Source: Clostridiaceae bacterium (lineage in GTDB: Bacteria > Bacillota > Clostridia > Peptostreptococcales > Natronincolaceae). Taken from it: 64,000 bases of DNA. The stretch lies in assembly GCA_018432235.1 (NCBI GenBank), contig JAHDLO010000031.1:1-64000 (forward strand). The letters run 5' to 3'. Shown here piece after piece: positions 59,835 through 64,000 of this stretch. The notes beneath the pieces are model-generated. The model was not told the DNA's origin. It did not search any database and saw only the letters and a list, made by a program, of their open reading frames with translations. How positions within the stretch are numbered: position 1 is the first letter of the stretch; every line of letters begins with the position of its first letter. A program made the translations under genes and the position numbers.

Positions 59835-60773
59835 ATGCGAACCAGACGAGTAAAGGAGCCTATTGTAGGCATAGCAAGAAGTGGGGAGGAGCAAAGGTCC
59901 ATTGTGGATGCGGTAAATCTGCTTCCCATCAATGAAATCGTTAAGGCAGGGGACACTGTTGTTATTACCCCCAATTGGGTAAAGGCCATGGCCCCCTACA
60001 CTGCAACCGTGGTTGGTCCTGAAACCTTGAGGGAGCTAATACAGTATCTCAAGACAAAAAATCCAAAGGAGATTATTGTTGCGGTAGGCTCGGGTGGTGA
60101 AGAAACCAGAAGTGTATTTGAGGGCATTGGATACAATCAGGTAATACAGCAGGAAAAAGTGAGATTTGTCGATCTCAACTATGGACCCTATATCGATCTG
60201 CATCTGGAGCATCCAGTCGTGCCTATGACTAAAATAAACAGGCTATTTGAGGAGCTGGATGTGCTGATTAGCTTTACTCAGCTTAAATACCACGAGGAGG
60301 CCACCATCAGCGCCTCTATTAAAAATATAGCTCTAGGCTGGCCTCCGGCAGAGATTCATGGATTTCCAAAGAAAAAGCTGGGGATTCATCAGGACCTCCA
60401 TGGCTTTATTACGGCTATGGCTAAAAAGACACCCATCGACCTTGCCATAATAAGCGTGGATAAGGCTATGATCGGTACAGGTCCCTCCGGTGGCAAGGCC
60501 GTCAGCACCCAGGGATTAGTAGTAGCCTCAACAGATCCTGTAGCTGCCGATGCTATAGGGGGACGGCTTTTAGGCTTCCTGCCCCAGGCTATTCAATATT
60601 TATATAGTCTGCATCTAGAAAAGCTAGGAGAGGCTGATCCAGCGAATATGGATATCAGAGGCCTGACATTAGAGGAGGCAGAGGGGATTTTCTCAATGGC
60701 TGCCTATGGTCAAGAGGTCATATTGGACAAGGGAAACCAAATAAAGGATTTTCATGGCACCCAGCCAAGTTAA
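59835..60773 (+). CDS. DUF362 protein without ferredoxin module
   Basis: The protein has 312 residues. The DUF362 fold is complete (VVITPNWVKAMAPYTATVVG, AVGSGGEETRSVFEGIGY, SFTQLKYHEEATISASIKNI, VDKAMIGTGPSGGKAVSTQG), but the C-terminal Fe-S module of its neighbour is absent. The two may be related by ancient duplication, though identity is modest by eye. TTGGAGGGT is the ribosome site. No partner enzyme is seen. Confidence 0.85.
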   Translation: MRTRRVKEPIVGIARSGEEQRSIVDAVNLLPINEIVKAGDTVVITPNWVKAMAPYTATVVGPETLRELIQYLKTKNPKEIIVAVGSGGEETRSVFEGIGYNQVIQQEKVRFVDLNYGPYIDLHLEHPVVPMTKINRLFEELDVLISFTQLKYHEEATISASIKNIALGWPPAEIHGFPKKKLGIHQDLHGFITAMAKKTPIDLAIISVDKAMIGTGPSGGKAVSTQGLVVASTDPVAADAIGGRLLGFLPQAIQYLYSLHLEKLGEADPANMDIRGLTLEEAEGIFSMAAYGQEVILDKGNQIKDFHGTQPS

Positions 60774-60854
60774 AAAGAAGCCGTGCGTCTAATATTTCAG
60801 CATCTAACCTCAATCAACCCATTATATATAAAAATAGTTGACAGGAATTAAGCG

Positions 60855-60968
60855 AGACCACTGAAAAAGTATGCCTTTGAAGAAACTCCTTGAAGCCGTC
60901 ATTCTGAGAGCAGAATCAAGAATTTATATCATTCAGAATGACAATATACTGGACTTTTTCAGTGGTTT
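60855..60968. mobile_element. Small inverted-repeat (MITE-like) element
   Basis: ACCACTGAAAAAGT (60857-60870) and ACTTTTTCAGTGGT (60953-60966) are perfect inverted ends, extended by a G/T-rich wobble. Inside, GTCATTCTGA and TCAGAATGAC form a second inverted pair around a short centre. A 69-codon frame inside has no ribosome site and is spurious. The rest of the gap to 61106 shows only AT-rich sequence. Confidence 0.6.
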
Positions 60969-61106
60969 CAAACCAATGCCTCAGTCAGCTTATAAAAATG
61001 TCGAAATCCTATATAAAAATAGCGAATATAAAAATTTGGTATTATTACAAAATAATACTTGCAAAATACAACTGTTTTAATATACAATTAATATGAGGTG
61101 AAAATA

Positions 61107-61550
61107 ATGACACTGAAGGATGAAAAATACTTAAGACAGCTTATAAAAATACTAATCAGAAATCTTGGTATACTGGAAAAGAGTGAGTTTTCCTGCTGCG
61201 GTGCCACTTTGGGCCAATGCCATGCCATAGTTGAAATCGGCACAGCAGGGGAGATATCCTTAAACCAGCTGGCAGAGCTCCTTAATCTGGATAATAGCAC
61301 CATGAGCAGAACCGTTAACAATTTGGTAAATCAGAGACTGGCGGAAAGAAAGTCTGACCCGGAGGATAGAAGATATCTTAAGATCAGGCTTACAGAAGAG
61401 GGAGAGAAAGTCTATAAAACAATAGAGGAAAGCATGAATAGCTACTTCTATGAGATTTTAGGTGCTATTCCGCAGGAAAAGCAGCCTCAGGTTATGGAGA
61501 GCCTTGAGCTGCTGGTGGCGGCCTTGAAAAAAATTAAATGCTGTAATTAG
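61107..61550 (+). CDS. MarR-family regulator of the ars module
   Basis: The protein has 147 residues from the ATG after GAGGTG; the open frame begins 9 bases earlier. It shows the MarR winged helix: ISLNQLAELLNLDNSTMSRT with the wing DPEDRRYLKIRLTEEGEKVY. FSCCGATLGQCHAIVEIGT near residue 30 holds three cysteines, two of them adjacent, and KIKCCN ends the protein; these could bind As(III) and make it a sensor (inference). It is 16 bases upstream of arsM in the same operon. Confidence 0.85.
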   Translation: MTLKDEKYLRQLIKILIRNLGILEKSEFSCCGATLGQCHAIVEIGTAGEISLNQLAELLNLDNSTMSRTVNNLVNQRLAERKSDPEDRRYLKIRLTEEGEKVYKTIEESMNSYFYEILGAIPQEKQPQVMESLELLVAALKKIKCCN

Positions 61551-61566
61551 AAGGGAGAGGGATGGT

Positions 61567-62379
61567 ATGAGTGTTAAAGAAAATGTAAAAAGCTACTATG
61601 GCGGAATTGCTAAAAAGGTCAGCGAGGGTCAGAGTGGCGGCTGCGGTTGTGGCGGAGGTTCCTGCTGTGACGGCATCAGCAGCAATATATATGATATTGA
61701 AAAGCTGAAAAGCTTGCCAAAGGAAGCGATTGTTGCCTCCCTTGGCTGTGGTGACCCCCTATTATTTGCGCAGCTTGAAGCAGGTGAGACGGTATTGGAC
61801 CTTGGTAGCGGCGGAGGTATTGATGTACTGATGGCTGCAAAATATGTGGGAGAAGAGGGTAAGGTATATGGCTTGGATATGACGGATGAAATGCTGGTCC
61901 TTGCCAACAGCAATAAGGAAAAGATGGGAGCAACCAATGTGGAGTTCCTTAAGGGCTTCATAGAGGAGATACCCCTGGAGGACGAAGCTGTAGATGTTAT
62001 CATGTCAAACTGTGTTATAAATCTTTCGGAGGATAAGGAAAGAGCCTTAGCCGAAGCCTATCGGGTTTTAAAGAGTGGCGGAAGATTAGCTATAGCCGAT
62101 ATTGTAGCCCTAAAGGAGGTTCCGGCAGACATTAGACGAAGTGCGGAGCTGTGGGCAGGCTGTATTGCAGGTACTATTCGTATCGATGAATACAAAAGTA
62201 TATTGGAAAAGGTGGGCTTCAGCAAAATCGAAATTAATCCTGCCCATTTGTATTCAAAATCGGTAATTCAGCAGCTTGTAGAAGGCAAAAAAATGCTATT
62301 GGAGGATTTTTTTGACGAGAAAAGCTTGGATATTGTGGACGGTGCCTTTGCCGGAGCCTATATAAAAGCATATAAATAG
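61567..62379 (+). CDS. arsM: ArsM, arsenite S-adenosylmethionine methyltransferase
   Basis: The protein has 270 residues. It methylates As(III). The SAM motif VLDLGSGGGIDVLMAAKYVG is at residues ~76-95. The three conserved catalytic cysteines are C61 (SLGCGDP), C149 (SNCVINLS) and C199 (AGCIAGTIR). An extra CGCGGGSCC cluster (26-34) may bind arsenic as well. The GAGAGGGATGGT site precedes the ATG. It sits between the MarR-like gene and a GNAT gene. Confidence 0.95.
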   Translation: MSVKENVKSYYGGIAKKVSEGQSGGCGCGGGSCCDGISSNIYDIEKLKSLPKEAIVASLGCGDPLLFAQLEAGETVLDLGSGGGIDVLMAAKYVGEEGKVYGLDMTDEMLVLANSNKEKMGATNVEFLKGFIEEIPLEDEAVDVIMSNCVINLSEDKERALAEAYRVLKSGGRLAIADIVALKEVPADIRRSAELWAGCIAGTIRIDEYKSILEKVGFSKIEINPAHLYSKSVIQQLVEGKKMLLEDFFDEKSLDIVDGAFAGAYIKAYK

Positions 62380-62390
62380 GAGGAATCAAT

Positions 62391-62888
62391 ATGGAGCTAA
62401 GGTGTAGAGCAGCAGAGGCTAAGGATGTTGAGGCAATTACCAAAATCTATAATCAAGGGATATCGGATAGGGTTGCTACCCTGGAAACAAGACTTCGCAA
62501 TGAAGATGAAATGCTGCAATGGCTGGAGGGGCGTTCACCTAGGCATAAGGTTATAGTAGTGGAGGATGATGCCTCAGGCGTTGTAGGCTGGGCCTCCTTG
62601 AATGTATTTAATGCCAGGTGCTGCTATGATGGCGTTGTTGACATTTCAGTATATGTAGAGAGGGAAATGAGGGGCAGGGGGATAGGTAAAAGACTATTAA
62701 GCCACCTGATAGCTGTAGCAGCGGAGGAGGGCTTCCACAAGTTGGTGCTTAGCACCTTTAGTTCCAATCAGCTGGGGCAGGGGCTATATACGGCTGTCGG
62801 CTTCAGAAGGGTAGGCACATATGAGAAGCAAGGCCTGTTGGATGGCAAATGGGTGGATATTACCATAATGGAGAAGCTATTAGTATAA
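62391..62888 (+). CDS. GNAT acetyltransferase, ArsN1-like
   Basis: The protein has 165 residues. The acetyl-CoA loop is REMRGRGIGKRLLSHL (~94-109), and YNQGISDRVATLETRLR with VVGWASLNVF are features of the phosphinothricin/ArsN1 acetyltransferase group. ArsN1 inactivates arsinothricin, a glutamate-mimic arsenical; placement 11 bases after arsM supports this. Related enzymes acetylate phosphinothricin or methionine derivatives, so the substrate is not certain. It ends the operon before a clear terminator. Confidence 0.82.
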   Translation: MELRCRAAEAKDVEAITKIYNQGISDRVATLETRLRNEDEMLQWLEGRSPRHKVIVVEDDASGVVGWASLNVFNARCCYDGVVDISVYVEREMRGRGIGKRLLSHLIAVAAEEGFHKLVLSTFSSNQLGQGLYTAVGFRRVGTYEKQGLLDGKWVDITIMEKLLV

Positions 62889-62912
62889 GCAGCCGCAGTT
62901 GGCTGCTTTTTT
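62888..62912 (+). terminator. Terminator of the ars operon
   Basis: AGCAGCC (62888-62894) pairs with GGCTGCT (62901-62907) around GCAGTT, followed by six T residues. It overlaps the acetyltransferase stop region. The following 287 bases to 63199 show no recognised signal. Confidence 0.88.
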
Positions 62913-63199
62913 ATGTCAATCAAATTATGAATTTTATTTCTTTGACGTAGGGCTCCTTAAGAGTTTGTTCTTAGGAGATTCCCCTTATTTATAGTAGGAA
63001 TAATAAATCCTGATACCACATAAGCTTCCTTTATATCCAATTATAGCCTATAAATACATTGAAATTTGAAGGCTCCACTATATTCATAGGGATTGTCTAT
63101 AATTTAGCAAACCTCTATTTAAAATTACAATTATTGCCAAGGTCCTTGGTCAGCTATAATGATGATGAAACTTAAAACTATATAAAGGGGAGGTCAATA

Positions 63200-64000
63200 A
63201 TGAAAAAGCTAGAGGGTAAGATGATAGCTACAGGCGGAATTATCGGAATTATTGCTGCATTATTAGTGAAGTTTGGAAACCCAGTCAATATGGGGGTTTG
63301 CGTTGCCTGCTTTTTCAGGGACATAGCCGGGGGCTTAGGGCTGCATAGGGCGCAGGTGGTACAGTATCTGAGGCCTGAAATCCCGGGCTTTATTTTAGGG
63401 TCCTTTGGAATGGCAAAGGCAAAGGGAGAATTTAAATCTAGAGGTGGTGCCACACCCCTCATAAGATTTATACTGGGATTTTTCCTGATGGTGGGGGCCT
63501 TAGTATTTCTAGGCTGTCCATTGAGAATGATACTGCGGCTGGCTAATGGGGATTTAAATGCTTTGGTAGGGCTAGTGGGCTACGCTGCCGGTATTGCAGT
63601 GGGCATCGAATTTCTAAAGAGAGGCTTTACTCTTGGAAAAAGCACAGCACAGCCAGCTGCCTCCGGCTACACCATGCCGGTGCTAGCACTGGGGATTTTA
63701 GGTCTTTTGATAGCAGCACCTGCTTTTGTATTCTTCAGTGAGAGCGGTCCGGGTGCCATGAAGGCACCTATGCTAATGTCTTTAGGTGCAGGGCTTTTGA
63801 TTGGAGCCATGCTGCAAAGAACACGTTTGTGCACGGCAGGGGGCTTCAGAGACGCTATGCTGATTAAGGATTTTCATTATCTATGGGGGTTAATAGGTAT
63901 ATTTGTCTTTGCTCTGGCTGGCAATCTTGTTTTTAATTTTGAGGCCTTCAAATTAGGCTTTGCTGGTCAGCCGATTGCCCATACTGAGCATATATGGAAT
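63200..64000 (+). CDS. YedE-like selenium/sulfur transporter (partial, cut by window end)
   Basis: At least 267 residues are open to the last base. After MKKLEGKMIATGGIIGIIAA come repeated helices with cysteine-containing signatures: NMGVCVACFFRDIAGGLG (~50-67), LGCPLRMILRLANGD and RTRLCTAGGFRDAMLIKD. This is the YeeE/YedE fold (DUF395/Sulf_transp) and matches the putative selenium-transporter subfamily. It likely imports selenium or thiosulfate-like sulfur across the membrane. GGGGAGG precedes the ATG. The 3' end lies outside the window. Confidence 0.88.
   Translation, partial: MKKLEGKMIATGGIIGIIAALLVKFGNPVNMGVCVACFFRDIAGGLGLHRAQVVQYLRPEIPGFILGSFGMAKAKGEFKSRGGATPLIRFILGFFLMVGALVFLGCPLRMILRLANGDLNALVGLVGYAAGIAVGIEFLKRGFTLGKSTAQPAASGYTMPVLALGILGLLIAAPAFVFFSESGPGAMKAPMLMSLGAGLLIGAMLQRTRLCTAGGFRDAMLIKDFHYLWGLIGIFVFALAGNLVFNFEAFKLGFAGQPIAHTEHIWN

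Noticed and set aside
60871..61080. 69-codon plus-strand frame before the MarR gene
   Set aside because: Most of it is the inverted-repeat element, with no ribosome site or recognisable protein.
62913..63199. Possible regulatory RNA between the ars operon and the YedE-like gene
   Set aside because: I found no conserved aptamer motif or strong hairpin beyond the ars terminator.

Overview
The window reads as chromosome of an anaerobic, low-GC, Gram-positive Clostridia-type bacterium (Bacillota), possibly near Alkaliphilus or related Clostridiales. This rests on AT-rich intergenic DNA, strong AGGAGG-type ribosome sites with frequent TTG/GTG starts, and Gram-positive gene content: PadR/HAAS, VanW, DUF368, PerR-like Fur, a Lon-family AAA protease, and Spo0A-box-like sites. 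No rRNA, tRNA, intact insertion sequence, phage module or CRISPR array is visible. The species is not identified.

Layout. The first 135 bases hold a tandem ~20-bp array that could be the end of a mobile element lying upstream. Then come small regulatory units (XRE plus membrane protein, PadR plus HAAS protein, a TipA-like MerR regulator with a 19-bp-spacer promoter), a DUF368 lipid-carrier protein and an AEC transporter. From 6.6 to 9.7 kb lies larE-larB-larC for the nickel-pincer cofactor, without larA. From 9.9 to 12.5 kb, on the minus strand, is a split NHEJ operon (ku, ligase, polymerase). A Mn2+-type riboswitch precedes a GDT1/UPF0016 exporter (14.6-15.9 kb), followed by mnmA. An ArsR regulator and a four-module sulfur-transfer protein (CoA-disulfide-reductase-like, rhodanese, TusA, DsrE-like) follow on the minus strand, then a soluble chemoreceptor. 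From 21.6 to 25.7 kb is an ABC-2 exporter operon ending in a 40-residue membrane peptide. From 26 to 34 kb are housekeeping and small-protein genes (lepB, queG, a heptad-repeat coiled-coil protein, a LonB-like protease).

From 34 to 47.6 kb: kbl, a 192-bp-period array of four structured repeats, an RND pump, a DUF503 protein, nth, an FtsA-like ATPase with a beta-grasp-like tail, VanW, DUF2225, ogt and a lipase-like hydrolase. From 47.7 to 57 kb, a cobalamin riboswitch heads a late-B12 and uptake operon: cobU, cobO, cobS, cobC, btuF, btuC, btuD, cbiP, cbiB, cobD. No corrin-ring genes are present here, so it fits salvage plus nucleotide-loop assembly unless ring genes lie elsewhere. The right end carries a PerR-like repressor, a HAD phosphatase, two DUF362 proteins, an arsenic module (MarR, ArsM, ArsN1-like GNAT) and the start of a YedE-like selenium/sulfur transporter that runs off the window.

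The least explained material is non-coding: the left-edge array, the 192-bp tandem units and apparently related single-copy motifs near 13.7, 16.0 and 20.3 kb, a GC-rich multi-hairpin element near 5.2 kb with a partial second copy near 46.2 kb, a palindromic insert between duplicated terminators near 25.8 kb, and a small inverted-repeat element near 60.9 kb. These calls come from reading the sequence by eye; no database search or folding program was run.
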